DNA of 64,000 bases from Litoribaculum gwangyangense. Its GTDB lineage: Bacteria > Bacteroidota > Bacteroidia > Flavobacteriales > Flavobacteriaceae. Where the stretch lies: assembly GCF_039543505.1 (NCBI RefSeq), contig NZ_BAABJW010000004.1, forward strand, positions 310,001 to 374,000. The letters are read 5' to 3'. Each line of letters starts with the position of its first letter. Within the stretch, counting starts at the first letter, position 1. Both the position numbers and the translations under genes were made by a program. The notes beneath the pieces were generated by a model, which had not been told where the DNA came from, made no database searches, and saw only the letters and a list, made by a program, of their open reading frames with translations. Shown piece after piece: positions 51,488 to 61,121 of the stretch.

Positions 51488-53227
51488 ATGAAACAATTAG
51501 TCATTCTTATATTAACTCTTGCATTAATGAATAGTTGTAAAGATAAAACTGAAAATCAACCCAAAATTCCGGTTGAAAATCATCAATCTACTTGGTGGAA
51601 AGAAGGTGTGCTTTATCAAATCTACCCACAAAGTTTTAAAGATACCAATGGTGATGGTTTTGGCGATTTTAAAGGTGTTATTGAAAAGTTAGATTACCTT
51701 AAAAGCTTAGGTATTTCAATGGTTTGGATGAATCCTTTTTTTGAATCACCCCTGGTAGACAATGGTTATGATGTAAGTGATTACAGAGCTATTCACCCTA
51801 GATACGGAACCATGGATGATTTTCAAGAAATGATTAATGGTATGAAAGCTCGTGGAATTCGCTTTGTATTGGATGTGGTTGTAAACCATAGCAGCAATGA
51901 GCATGAATGGTTTAAATCGGCCAGGAGTTCGAGAGATAGCGAATACTATAATTATTATCATTGGTGGCCAGCTGAAAAAGGAAAACCACCCTATAGGCAT
52001 AGCCTTTTTGATCCTGAAGGTGGCTGGGATTACAATGAAGCAACAAATTCTTATTATTTACATACGTTTGCCGAAGCACAGCCAGATTTAAATTGGGAGA
52101 ACCCGAAATTGCGACAAGAAGTTTATGATATTATGAAATTTTGGGCGGATAAAGGAGTTGATGGTTTCCGTATGGATGCCTTTCAATTTGCCAGTAAAGA
52201 CACTACGTATCCTGAGTTTCCGGAGGGACATGAAAAAGATTTCATCAAATGGTACGGCATGCGTCCGCAATTACATGATTATTTAAAGGAAATGTACAAA
52301 GAGGTTATTGAACCTTATAATGTTTTTGCTGTTGCTGAAGGTGCTGGAAGTACGTTCCAAGATGCACATGATTTAGTAGATGAAGATCGTAAAGAGCTCC
52401 AGACAGCATACCATTTTGAGTATGTCGACATGTCTAAAACACCTGCCGGTTATAAACTTTCAGAATTTAAAGAAGTTTTCACACGATGGGATAAAGAGTT
52501 TTCAGAAAAGGGATGGTTGGCCATTTTTCTATCAAATCATGATAATGCTAGAATGGTTAATAGATATGGTAACCCGAGTCCAGAATTCAGAAGGGTATCC
52601 ACTCAAATGCTAAATACATTTCTATTAAGTATGCGGGGAACCCCTTATACGTATTACGGCGATGAATTGGGAATGACGAACATCGATATGCCAACTATAG
52701 AAGAATATGTAGATATCGACGCTATTGGAAAGTATAAATCTGCTTTGGCAGCTAATGCCGATATGGACGAATTTATGGAAGTTCTCAATTATAGCTCTCG
52801 TGAAAATGGTCGCACTCCAATGCAATGGGATGATTCTGAAAATGCAGGTTTTACAACAGGAACACCGTGGAAACGAGTTAATGAAAATTATAAAAATGTT
52901 AATGTTGCTGCTCAAGATAAAGACCCTAACAGTGTTTTAAATCATTTTAGAAACATGGTAAAGTTGAGAAACAATAATAAGGTTTTGGTTTATGGCGATT
53001 ATCAAATTATTCAAGAAGAACACCCCGATATTTATGCTTACACCAGAATTTTGGATGATAAAAAGATGCTAGTGCTCCTAAACTTTTCAGATCACGATTC
53101 AAATATCAAATTGTCTGAAGGTAATAGTAACAACGAAATACTTATTAATAATTACGAATCATTAAATATTAATGAAGATTTATTTACATTGAAACCCTAC
53201 CAAGCGGTTGTTGTTTCAATCAATTAG
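51488..53227 (+). CDS. GH13 alpha-glucosidase lipoprotein (oligo-1,6-glucosidase type)
   Basis: Exported alpha-glucosidase, 579 residues, lipobox MNSCKD. The (beta/alpha)8 barrel begins WWKEGVLYQIYPQSFKDTNG. It has region I DVVVNHSS, the QPDLNWENP motif (region V) typical of the alpha-glucosidase/oligo-1,6-glucosidase/trehalose synthase subfamilies, nucleophile Asp230 in GVDGFRMDAF, acid/base Glu284 in AVAEGAG and Asp352 in SNHDNAR. It hydrolyses or transfers alpha-glucosyl units from disaccharides and dextrins. First gene of the operon behind operator C. Confidence 0.93.
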   Translation: MKQLVILILTLALMNSCKDKTENQPKIPVENHQSTWWKEGVLYQIYPQSFKDTNGDGFGDFKGVIEKLDYLKSLGISMVWMNPFFESPLVDNGYDVSDYRAIHPRYGTMDDFQEMINGMKARGIRFVLDVVVNHSSNEHEWFKSARSSRDSEYYNYYHWWPAEKGKPPYRHSLFDPEGGWDYNEATNSYYLHTFAEAQPDLNWENPKLRQEVYDIMKFWADKGVDGFRMDAFQFASKDTTYPEFPEGHEKDFIKWYGMRPQLHDYLKEMYKEVIEPYNVFAVAEGAGSTFQDAHDLVDEDRKELQTAYHFEYVDMSKTPAGYKLSEFKEVFTRWDKEFSEKGWLAIFLSNHDNARMVNRYGNPSPEFRRVSTQMLNTFLLSMRGTPYTYYGDELGMTNIDMPTIEEYVDIDAIGKYKSALAANADMDEFMEVLNYSSRENGRTPMQWDDSENAGFTTGTPWKRVNENYKNVNVAAQDKDPNSVLNHFRNMVKLRNNNKVLVYGDYQIIQEEHPDIYAYTRILDDKKMLVLLNFSDHDSNIKLSEGNSNNEILINNYESLNINEDLFTLKPYQAVVVSIN

Positions 53228-53245
53228 GAATTTAAAATACCAACT

Positions 53246-55381
53246 ATGAAAAAACTAAAGTTTATTACCACCACACTTTTAGCCATTTCATTACTTTTTA
53301 CGGCGTGCAATAAAAAAGAAACAAGTTTTACTGTTAGTTCACCCGATACCAATATTTCAATAGAATTTGCACTTTCACATGAAGGTCAACCCATGTACAT
53401 GGTTTATCATAAAAGCAAAACAGTAATTGATACTTCCTTTATGGGTTTCGATTTTAAGGATTTACCTTCGCTGAAAGATAATTTTAAAATTGTAAGTTCA
53501 ACTACTGGAACTTTTGATGAAAATTGGGATATGCCATGGGGCGAGCAACTTAACGTAAGAAATAATTATAACGAGTTAACTGTAAATTTAGAGGAACAAT
53601 CTGAAACAAAACGCTTATTGAGTATTCATTTTAAGGTTTATGATGATGGCGTTGGTTTTAGATATGAATTTCCAGAACAACCCAATTTAAAAGAGGTATT
53701 AATCACTGATGAAAATACACAATTCAATTTAACGGGAGACCATAAAGTTTGGTGGATTCCGGGTGATTGGGATATTTATGAACATTTGTATAATGAAACC
53801 AAATTCTCCGAAATTGATGCTATTTCAAAACAAAACCACCCTAATTTAAGTGCTACTTATATACCTGAAAATGCTGTAAATACGCCTGTTAGTATGAAAA
53901 CAAATGAGGGATTGTATTTGAGTTTTCATGAAGCTGATTTGACAGATTATGCAGGTATGACACTAAAAATAGATCATGAAAACTTAGATATGATTAGTGA
54001 ATTGGTAGGCTCTGATCGATTGGGGGGTAAGGCTAAATTGACAGTTCCCTTCAATACACCATGGCGCACCATTCAAATTGCTGAAAAAGCAGGCGATTTA
54101 ATAGAATCTAAAATGATTTTGAACTTGAATGATCCTAATGAAATCGGTGACGTTGGTTACTTTACCCCAATGAAATACGTAGGCATTTGGTGGGAAATGC
54201 ACATTGGGAAATCTACTTGGGATTATGAGGGTACTCAAGATATGAGTACTTGGATGGATGGGAAAGATAAAGGGTCACGACATGGTGCTACTACCGAGAA
54301 CGCCAAAAAATATATCGATTTTGCTTCGCAAAATGGGATAAAAGGGCTTTTGGTTGAAGGTTGGAATACTGGTTGGGATAAATGGATAAGTAACGATAGA
54401 GAAGGTGTTTTCGACTTTATGACGCCTTATCCTGATTATAATTTTGATGAGGTAATGAAGTATTCAAAAGAAAAAGGAGTTGAGGTCATCATGCATCACG
54501 AAACTTCTGCAGCTCCCTTAACTTATGAGAAACAAATGCATCAGGCTTATGATTTTATGAAAGCCAATGGAATTAATTCAGTAAAAACGGGATATGTTGG
54601 TAAAATCATCCCCGAAGGAGAATATCACCACGGGCAGTGGATGGTGAACCACTATCACAAAGTTTTGGTTGAAGCCGCAAAAAAGAAAATTGCAGTAAAT
54701 GCACACGAACCTATTAAAGCAACTGGTAAACGAAGAACCTACCCAAACGCCATAGCTCGCGAGGGCTTGAGAGGACAGGAATTTAATGCTTGGGCAAGCG
54801 ATGGTGGAAATCCACCTAGTCACTTATCCACCGTCGCTTTCACAAGAATGTTAGCGGGTCCCATAGATTTTACCCCCGGTGTTTTTAACATAAAATTTGA
54901 TGATTATAAAAAGGATAATCAAGTTAACACTACTTTAGCACATCAATTAGCCTTGTATGTGGTTATTTACAGTCCTATACAAATGGCTTGCGATTTACCT
55001 GAACATTATATGATTGATGGTAAGGTTCACCCTGCTTTTCAATTTATAACGGATGTTGGCGTTGATTGGCAACAAACCAAAGTTTTAAATGGCGAAATAG
55101 CAGATTATGTTACTATTGCGCGTCAAGAACGTAAAACTGGTTCTTGGTTTGTAGGTGGTATTACCGATGAAAATGCTAGAGAAGAATCTTTGAAATTCGA
55201 CTTTTTGGATGCAGGAAAAATATATGAGGCTACGCTTTATAAAGATGCTCCAGACGCTCACTGGAATGATAATCCGCAAGCTTATGAAATAGAGAAAATG
55301 GAGCTTACAAATACCTCTACTTTAGATATAAAACTGGCTCCTGGAGGTGGTTTTGCAATTAGCATTATTCAAAAAAACTAA
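53246..55381 (+). CDS. GH97 alpha-glucosidase lipoprotein (SusB-like)
   Basis: 711 residues, the normal GH97 length, lipobox LFTACNK. An N-terminal beta-sandwich domain (about 25-290) precedes the barrel (TPMKYVGIWWEMHIGKSTWD; GIKGLLVEGWNTGWDKW) and a C-terminal beta domain. The stretch NAHEPIKATGKRRTYPN...EGLRGQEFNAW at about 483-515 carries the Glu residues found in the inverting, SusB-type branch, which splits alpha-1,4, alpha-1,6 and other alpha-glucosides with calcium. It follows the GH13 gene after 18 bp and precedes an MFS importer. Confidence 0.93.
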   Translation: MKKLKFITTTLLAISLLFTACNKKETSFTVSSPDTNISIEFALSHEGQPMYMVYHKSKTVIDTSFMGFDFKDLPSLKDNFKIVSSTTGTFDENWDMPWGEQLNVRNNYNELTVNLEEQSETKRLLSIHFKVYDDGVGFRYEFPEQPNLKEVLITDENTQFNLTGDHKVWWIPGDWDIYEHLYNETKFSEIDAISKQNHPNLSATYIPENAVNTPVSMKTNEGLYLSFHEADLTDYAGMTLKIDHENLDMISELVGSDRLGGKAKLTVPFNTPWRTIQIAEKAGDLIESKMILNLNDPNEIGDVGYFTPMKYVGIWWEMHIGKSTWDYEGTQDMSTWMDGKDKGSRHGATTENAKKYIDFASQNGIKGLLVEGWNTGWDKWISNDREGVFDFMTPYPDYNFDEVMKYSKEKGVEVIMHHETSAAPLTYEKQMHQAYDFMKANGINSVKTGYVGKIIPEGEYHHGQWMVNHYHKVLVEAAKKKIAVNAHEPIKATGKRRTYPNAIAREGLRGQEFNAWASDGGNPPSHLSTVAFTRMLAGPIDFTPGVFNIKFDDYKKDNQVNTTLAHQLALYVVIYSPIQMACDLPEHYMIDGKVHPAFQFITDVGVDWQQTKVLNGEIADYVTIARQERKTGSWFVGGITDENAREESLKFDFLDAGKIYEATLYKDAPDAHWNDNPQAYEIEKMELTNTSTLDIKLAPGGGFAISIIQKN

Positions 55382-55397
55382 ACTAACTAAACCAATT

Positions 55398-56711
55398 ATG
55401 AAACTAACTAAACCAAGCTTATCCTTTTGGCAAATTTTAAATATGAATGTTGGATTTTTAGGGATTCAATACAGTTTTGGTTTGCAACAAACAGCTATAA
55501 ATCCTATATTTTTATATTTAGGAGCACCGGAAGATATGCTTCCAATTTTAAATATCGCAGGACCAGTTACAGGGCTAATTATTCAACCCATCATTGGAGC
55601 CATGTCTGACAAGACATGGTCACCACGTTGGGGAAGGAGAAAACCTTACTTTTTAATTGGGGCTTTAATGGGGAGTTTGTGTTTGTTTGCATTTCCACAT
55701 AGTCCTGTATTATGGTTTGCTGTGGGTCTTTTGTGGATATTAGATGTAGGAAATAATATGGCCATGGAACCTTACAGAGCTTTTGTGGGAGATAAATTAC
55801 CAGAGAAACAATTAAGTTTAGGATACCAAATGCAAAGTCTTTTTGTTGGTGCAGGTATATTATTAGCAAACGGGTCTATTGTTTTATTTCAATACTTATT
55901 TGGTGGTGAATCTGTAGAGGAGGCTGGTACCATACCACAATGGTTATATTATTCTTTCTTTATTGGTGCATTTTTGTCTTTAACAACCATTTTATGGTCG
56001 GTTATAAAAACGCCCGAAATTCCCCCGTCTGATGAAGAATTGGACGAAATAAACAAAATAAAAAAACTGCCATTCAGTAAACGGATATTAAAACCTTTTA
56101 TGGAAATTGTTGAGGCCATTAAAGAAATGCCTAAGTTTATGTGGAAAATTGGAGCAGTTTATTTGTTTCAGTGGTATGCTCTTTTTATTTATTGGCAATT
56201 TACAACACCATTATTTAAAAAAACTTTAGATTTCACTACCTCGGAGGCGGCGTCTCAAGCTGCTAAAATGAGCTTAACATATAATACCGTAACTATGATT
56301 GTAGCATTAATGTTAGTGCCTCTAACGCTCAAATTTGGTGGTAAAAAGATTTACGCCATCAGTCTCATTGGCACAGCCGCCGCTTTGTTTTCCATACCAT
56401 ATATCTCAGATCCCAATTTGGTGCTAGTTCCAATGATATTTTTTGGAATAGGTTGGGCAGCAATGATGGGAATTCCATATACTATGGTTTCTAAAATAGT
56501 ACCTCAGGAGCGACGTGGTGTTTACATGGGCATATTGAATATGATGATTGTTATACCCATGTTTATACAAACACTCACATTTGGACCCATTTATAAATAT
56601 TTATTGGGTGATAATGCTATTAATGCTATGTTATTTGCAGGTGTGTTTTTTGGAATAGCTGCTTTACTAGCATTTCGTTTAAATGAAACAAAATCTGTTA
56701 ATGTAGATTAA
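55398..56711 (+). CDS. SLC45-type MFS transporter, probable maltose/sucrose importer
   Basis: Twelve-TM importer, 437 residues from ATG 55398; the longer reading that begins inside GH97 (55347) adds 17 residues unlike a membrane protein start. It has the SLC45/GPH-like loop GAMSDKTWSPRWGRRKPYF after TM2, FSLGLQQ-like TM1 (YSFGLQQTAINPIF) and GIGWAAMMGIPYTMVSKIVP. Flavobacterial members of this group are usually placed with maltose or sucrose utilisation genes. It lies between GH97 and a second MFS gene. Confidence 0.88.
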   Translation: MKLTKPSLSFWQILNMNVGFLGIQYSFGLQQTAINPIFLYLGAPEDMLPILNIAGPVTGLIIQPIIGAMSDKTWSPRWGRRKPYFLIGALMGSLCLFAFPHSPVLWFAVGLLWILDVGNNMAMEPYRAFVGDKLPEKQLSLGYQMQSLFVGAGILLANGSIVLFQYLFGGESVEEAGTIPQWLYYSFFIGAFLSLTTILWSVIKTPEIPPSDEELDEINKIKKLPFSKRILKPFMEIVEAIKEMPKFMWKIGAVYLFQWYALFIYWQFTTPLFKKTLDFTTSEAASQAAKMSLTYNTVTMIVALMLVPLTLKFGGKKIYAISLIGTAAALFSIPYISDPNLVLVPMIFFGIGWAAMMGIPYTMVSKIVPQERRGVYMGILNMMIVIPMFIQTLTFGPIYKYLLGDNAINAMLFAGVFFGIAALLAFRLNETKSVNVD

Positions 56712-56727
56712 TTGATAATGATTAATT

Positions 56728-57954
56728 ATGAAAAACCTAGGTATTAAAATATCCATTTATCTAAACTATTTTGTATTTGCTATTTTGCTGAATAGTGTTG
56801 GGATAGTCATTGAGAAATCGATTGATGTTTACAAAGTAACAGAATCACAAGCATCGCTTCTGGAGGCTTTTAAAGACTTACCAATAGCTATAGTTTCATT
56901 TTTAATAGCCTCATTTTTACCTCGTTTTGGTTATAAAAGGGCCATGTTGGTTGCTTTAGGTATCGTGTTTTTTGGATGTTTATATATGATTTTTGGTAAT
57001 ACCTTTTTTCATACAAAAGTGTTGTTTTTATCAATAGGTATTAGTTTCGCATTAATAAAACTATCGGTTTATTCGCTAATAGGTATTTTAACTGAGTCTA
57101 AAAAAGAACATGCCTCTTTAATGAGCTCTATTGAAGGGTTTTTTATGGTAGGCATAGCTTTAGCTTATTTTTTATTTCCTGCGTTTTATTCGGAAGACGA
57201 GAATTCTTGGTTGAATGTGTATTACCTTTTATGCGGATTGATAGCGATTTCATTTGTATTCTTATTGTTTTCCAGAGTTGAATATGAAGTTGAAGCCATA
57301 GGCTCCAGTTTAAAAGACGATTTAAAGGAATCTATTAAACTTATGGTGGTTCCTTTGGTTTTAGTATTTATTATTTCAGCATTTTTATTCGTCATGATTG
57401 AACAAGGGATCATGTCTTGGCTCCCAACTTTCAATAAAAAAATATTCAATTTCAGTTCAGTTTTAAGCGTTCAAATGGCCAGTATACTAGCACTGTCTTT
57501 GGCCTTGGGTAGGTTTATTGCAGGGTTTTTAACAAAATACATCAACTGGGTATTTTTAGTCATTATTTGTGTGGTAATGTCAGGCGGAATTTTAGTTTAT
57601 ATTTTACCTCAATTGCAGGGGGATATTAAGGCTATTGGTGAAATTTCAAGTTTGTCCGATGTGCCTATGTTAGGTTTTATTTTACCATTAATTGGCCTGT
57701 TCATTGCACCAATTTATCCACTATTAAATTCAACTGTGCTAAGTTCTTTGCCAAAAAGTTTACACTCCCCTATGTCTGGCTTAATTATTATTTTTTCAGC
57801 CTTAGGTGGAACCATTGGTTCTAGAATCGTTGGTGAATTATTTGAGAGTATAGGTGGGGCCAGTGCATTTTACTTTTTATTAATTCCTATGACGTTATTG
57901 ATAATTTTTGTGTTGATTATTGATAGAATGTCTAAAAAGCAAGTCGTAGTGTAA
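56728..57954 (+). CDS. MFS transporter, candidate disaccharide importer
   Basis: 408-residue membrane protein with about 12 hydrophobic segments and MFS layout (LPRFGYKRAMLVALGI in the loop 2-3 region; FIAPIYPLLNSTVLSSLP). It belongs to a different MFS branch from the SLC45-type protein upstream and has no family-specific signature I can name. It ends 2 bp before the trehalase gene, so trehalose uptake is the simplest guess. Confidence 0.8.
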   Translation: MKNLGIKISIYLNYFVFAILLNSVGIVIEKSIDVYKVTESQASLLEAFKDLPIAIVSFLIASFLPRFGYKRAMLVALGIVFFGCLYMIFGNTFFHTKVLFLSIGISFALIKLSVYSLIGILTESKKEHASLMSSIEGFFMVGIALAYFLFPAFYSEDENSWLNVYYLLCGLIAISFVFLLFSRVEYEVEAIGSSLKDDLKESIKLMVVPLVLVFIISAFLFVMIEQGIMSWLPTFNKKIFNFSSVLSVQMASILALSLALGRFIAGFLTKYINWVFLVIICVVMSGGILVYILPQLQGDIKAIGEISSLSDVPMLGFILPLIGLFIAPIYPLLNSTVLSSLPKSLHSPMSGLIIIFSALGGTIGSRIVGELFESIGGASAFYFLLIPMTLLIIFVLIIDRMSKKQVVV

Positions 57955-57956
57955 CT

Positions 57957-59822
57957 ATGGTTTTTTCATTAAACATAGAAGATACTTTAAATAGATTATT
58001 ACAACAGGAAGATACCGATGGCGATAAAAAAATCACCATAGAAGATAATGGTCCAAAAGCATTTGAAATTGAATCTAGAGAAGGTAATAAATGTATAGTA
58101 AAAGGAACTTATCATCTATCCAATCTGTTACAGGAGTTGGTTATTTCAAAAAATGAAGGAAATAAATTTGCTGAAATTCCTTTAAAAAAAATTGAAGAAC
58201 CGCCTGTAATTCGAATTTCTCGAATGATACGCGATTATTACTGGAAGGGTTTAACTAGAAGTATGGATGAAGTGGGAGTAGAAAAACTGATTGCAGACAC
58301 TAAAAATGAAACACTAACAGCTAGCAAACTTCCTGTATATGTTCCTTTTCATGATGAATTGGCTTTTAATTATTATAATACTCTAGAGTTAAAGTTACCC
58401 ATTCAAGTTATTAAATTACCTGAGCATATTTCACCTGAATTTGTAAAATCCATTAACAAAAAACCTGGGATATTATCCTTAAAATTACAAGAAGCCCATG
58501 GTGAAATTAAAGGTGTACCATTTGTGGTACCAGGAGGGCGATTTAACGAAATGTATGGTTGGGACAGCTATTTTGAATCGGTAGGATTATTGCTAGATGG
58601 GAAAACAGAATTGGCCAAAGCAATGGCTGATAATTTTCAATATGAAATTATTCATTATGGAAAAATATTAAACGCCAACCGTTCGTATTATTTAACGAGA
58701 ACGCAACCTCCGTTTTACAGTAGTTTAATTCGTGAAGTTTTTGAAATAACTCATGATAAGGAATGGTTAAAATCCCATTTAAAAACGGCTATTCAAGAAT
58801 ATGAAACCGTCTGGATGGTTCAGGGTAAAAGACTGACTGAAAATGGATTAAATAGATATTTAGCCGAAGGAATTGGCATGCCTCCCGAAACCGAAGAAGG
58901 GCATTACGATGCTATTTTAAAACCTTTTGCTGAAGAAGCTAATTTGTCAATTCACGACTATATTTTTAAGTATCAAAATAATTATATCCAGAATGATTTT
59001 TTAGATACTTACTTTCTTCATGATAGGACCGTTCGAGAATCAGGCCACGATACATCATACAGAATTGAAGGTATGTGTGCCGATTTAAATTTGGTAGAGT
59101 TAAACGTATTATTATATAAATATGAATTGGATTTTGCTGAAATCATAAATAATATTTTTGATAACACGTTTGAAGCTAACGCTACAATTTACACCAGTAA
59201 GTATTGGTTTGAAAAAGCAAGCTTGAGAAAATCTTTAATCAATAAATTCTGTTGGAACTCAGAAAAAGGTTTGTATTTAGATTATAATCAAGTCACAAAA
59301 AAACAATCAACATTTGTGGCTGCCACAACATTAACACCCTTGTGGTGTAAAATGGCTACCCAAGAGCAAGCCAAAATATTAGTAGATAATGCAATAAGAC
59401 TTTTAAAGGAGAAAGGTGGAATTGCAGGCAGTTCTGAAGAAAGTAGAGGTAATATAAATGAAAAACGTCCTCACAGGCAATGGGACTATCCTAATGGATG
59501 GGCACCACACCAAATGATGATTTGGAAAGGCCTTTTGAACTATGGTTTTGATTTGGAAGCTCAAGAATTAGTCTATCGTTGGTTGTACATGATTACTAAA
59601 AATGCGGTAGATTATAATGGCACCATTCCCGAAAAATATGATGTTGTTGAAGGGACTCATAAAGTATTTGCAGAATATGGAAATGTGGGGACTGATTTTG
59701 AATATATGTCGCAAGAAGGATTTGGTTGGATGAATGCCTCATATCAGTATGGATTGTCTTTACTGGAAAGCAAATATGTTGAAAAGCTTAATAATCTCAT
59801 AGAGCCCGAATTGGTTTTTTAA
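57957..59822 (+). CDS. GH37 trehalase, neutral/cytosolic type with EF-hand-like loop
   Basis: Hydrolyses trehalose to two glucose. 621 residues and no signal peptide, so cytoplasmic. Both trehalase signatures are present: PGGRFNEMYGWDSY at about 192-205 and QWDYPNGWAP at about 508-517. The N-terminus has a calcium-type loop D19-T-D21-G-D23-K-K-I-T-I-E-D30 followed by NGPK. This matches the EF-hand-like DTD...ITIED-GPK segment that I know from yeast neutral trehalases, and E. coli-type bacterial trehalases lack it. It lies between two MFS importers, 2 bp behind the first. Confidence 0.93.
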   Translation: MVFSLNIEDTLNRLLQQEDTDGDKKITIEDNGPKAFEIESREGNKCIVKGTYHLSNLLQELVISKNEGNKFAEIPLKKIEEPPVIRISRMIRDYYWKGLTRSMDEVGVEKLIADTKNETLTASKLPVYVPFHDELAFNYYNTLELKLPIQVIKLPEHISPEFVKSINKKPGILSLKLQEAHGEIKGVPFVVPGGRFNEMYGWDSYFESVGLLLDGKTELAKAMADNFQYEIIHYGKILNANRSYYLTRTQPPFYSSLIREVFEITHDKEWLKSHLKTAIQEYETVWMVQGKRLTENGLNRYLAEGIGMPPETEEGHYDAILKPFAEEANLSIHDYIFKYQNNYIQNDFLDTYFLHDRTVRESGHDTSYRIEGMCADLNLVELNVLLYKYELDFAEIINNIFDNTFEANATIYTSKYWFEKASLRKSLINKFCWNSEKGLYLDYNQVTKKQSTFVAATTLTPLWCKMATQEQAKILVDNAIRLLKEKGGIAGSSEESRGNINEKRPHRQWDYPNGWAPHQMMIWKGLLNYGFDLEAQELVYRWLYMITKNAVDYNGTIPEKYDVVEGTHKVFAEYGNVGTDFEYMSQEGFGWMNASYQYGLSLLESKYVEKLNNLIEPELVF

Positions 59823-59831
59823 TGTCATTTT

Positions 59832-61001
59832 ATGCATTCACTCAAATTAATTTTATCTAACCTTAAATATTTTGCACCAGTTTGGGTATTTAGTTCTTTA
59901 AATTTTATAATAGGCACTTGGGTTTTATATATTCCACATGTGAAAGAAAAATTACAACTCAATGATTCGGAAATTGGTTTAGCCTTATTTTGTTTAGCAG
60001 CAGGTGTTTTAATTTCCATTCCAACGGTGCCATTTTTAAGTAAAAAAATAGGATTGGGTCGCTATACCTTAATAGGCGTTGTGTTATTTTCAATAGCTTT
60101 TTTGTTTCCCTTAATGTCGTCTAGTTACGTTTTGCTATGTGCATCATTATGTATTGTGGGAATGTTTTCTGGAACAACGGATGTTGCTATGAATACGTTG
60201 GTATCGGAAATCGAAAAGCGAGATTCCTGCAACTTTATGTCCGCTGCTCATGGGTTCTTTAGTTTAGGTGGTGCTCTTGGAGCAGTTTTAGGAAGTTTTT
60301 TAATGCCATTTTTTGAGAATCCTGTTTATCATATGATGGTCATGATATTATTTATTATTTTGATAAATATAGTTTTGGGTAAACATTATTTTAAAATTAT
60401 TGAAGAATCTGTCTCAAAGGAAAAAAGTAAACGTGAAATAAAAATATTAAAACCCTTATTAGCCTTAGCTTTTATTGCTTTTGTAATTATGAGTAGTGAA
60501 GGAGCCATTGAGCATTGGAGTACACTTTACTTTACCGAGGTTATAGAAATTACCCAAAAAAATCTAGCTGGAATAGGATTTATTGTATTTTCAACAACTA
60601 TGACCATAGGTCGCTTTTTTGGTGATAGAATCAGTGAAAAAATAGGTTCCTTAAGAATCATTTTATTAGGTTGTTTTTTGGCGAGCGTGGGTTATTTATG
60701 TGTTCTTTTTAATAGTTTTATAATGGCTGTTTTAGGATTTGGTATATTAGGTTTGGGGCTTTCCGTAATTATTCCAGAATTATTTAGAATGGCAGGGAAA
60801 ACGAAAGGCATAAAAGCATCTGTTGGTATTTCGTTTGTATCAGGTATAGGGTTTATGGGATTTTTACTTGGGCCAGTTATTTTGGGATTTATATCTGATG
60901 CTTACAGTCTAAAAATTAGTTTTTCAGCTTTATTGATGTTGACCATTTTAGCTTTAATCATATCATTTCTAAAACTTAAATCTGGTAAGGTAAATTCATA
61001 A
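59832..61001 (+). CDS. MFS transporter
   Basis: 389 residues with twelve predicted TM segments: FAPVWVFSSLNFIIGTWVLY in TM1, a conserved charged loop (PFLSKKIGLGRYT) and SAAHGFFSLGGALGAVLGSF in the middle. It resembles the YbjJ/FucP-like set of MFS proteins found beside sugar kinases and glycosidases. It starts 9 bp after the trehalase stop and is probably another sugar carrier. Direction and substrate are not evident. Confidence 0.82.
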   Translation: MHSLKLILSNLKYFAPVWVFSSLNFIIGTWVLYIPHVKEKLQLNDSEIGLALFCLAAGVLISIPTVPFLSKKIGLGRYTLIGVVLFSIAFLFPLMSSSYVLLCASLCIVGMFSGTTDVAMNTLVSEIEKRDSCNFMSAAHGFFSLGGALGAVLGSFLMPFFENPVYHMMVMILFIILINIVLGKHYFKIIEESVSKEKSKREIKILKPLLALAFIAFVIMSSEGAIEHWSTLYFTEVIEITQKNLAGIGFIVFSTTMTIGRFFGDRISEKIGSLRIILLGCFLASVGYLCVLFNSFIMAVLGFGILGLGLSVIIPELFRMAGKTKGIKASVGISFVSGIGFMGFLLGPVILGFISDAYSLKISFSALLMLTILALIISFLKLKSGKVNS

Positions 61002-61121
61002 TGAGCTTTAAAAAACATAACTAAACTAAATATCATGAATTGCACATTAGCAAAATTGCAAACTTACCTTAATAATATAGGCATTGCATCTGACCAATTA
61101 AAAACAAATAAATATTAACAG

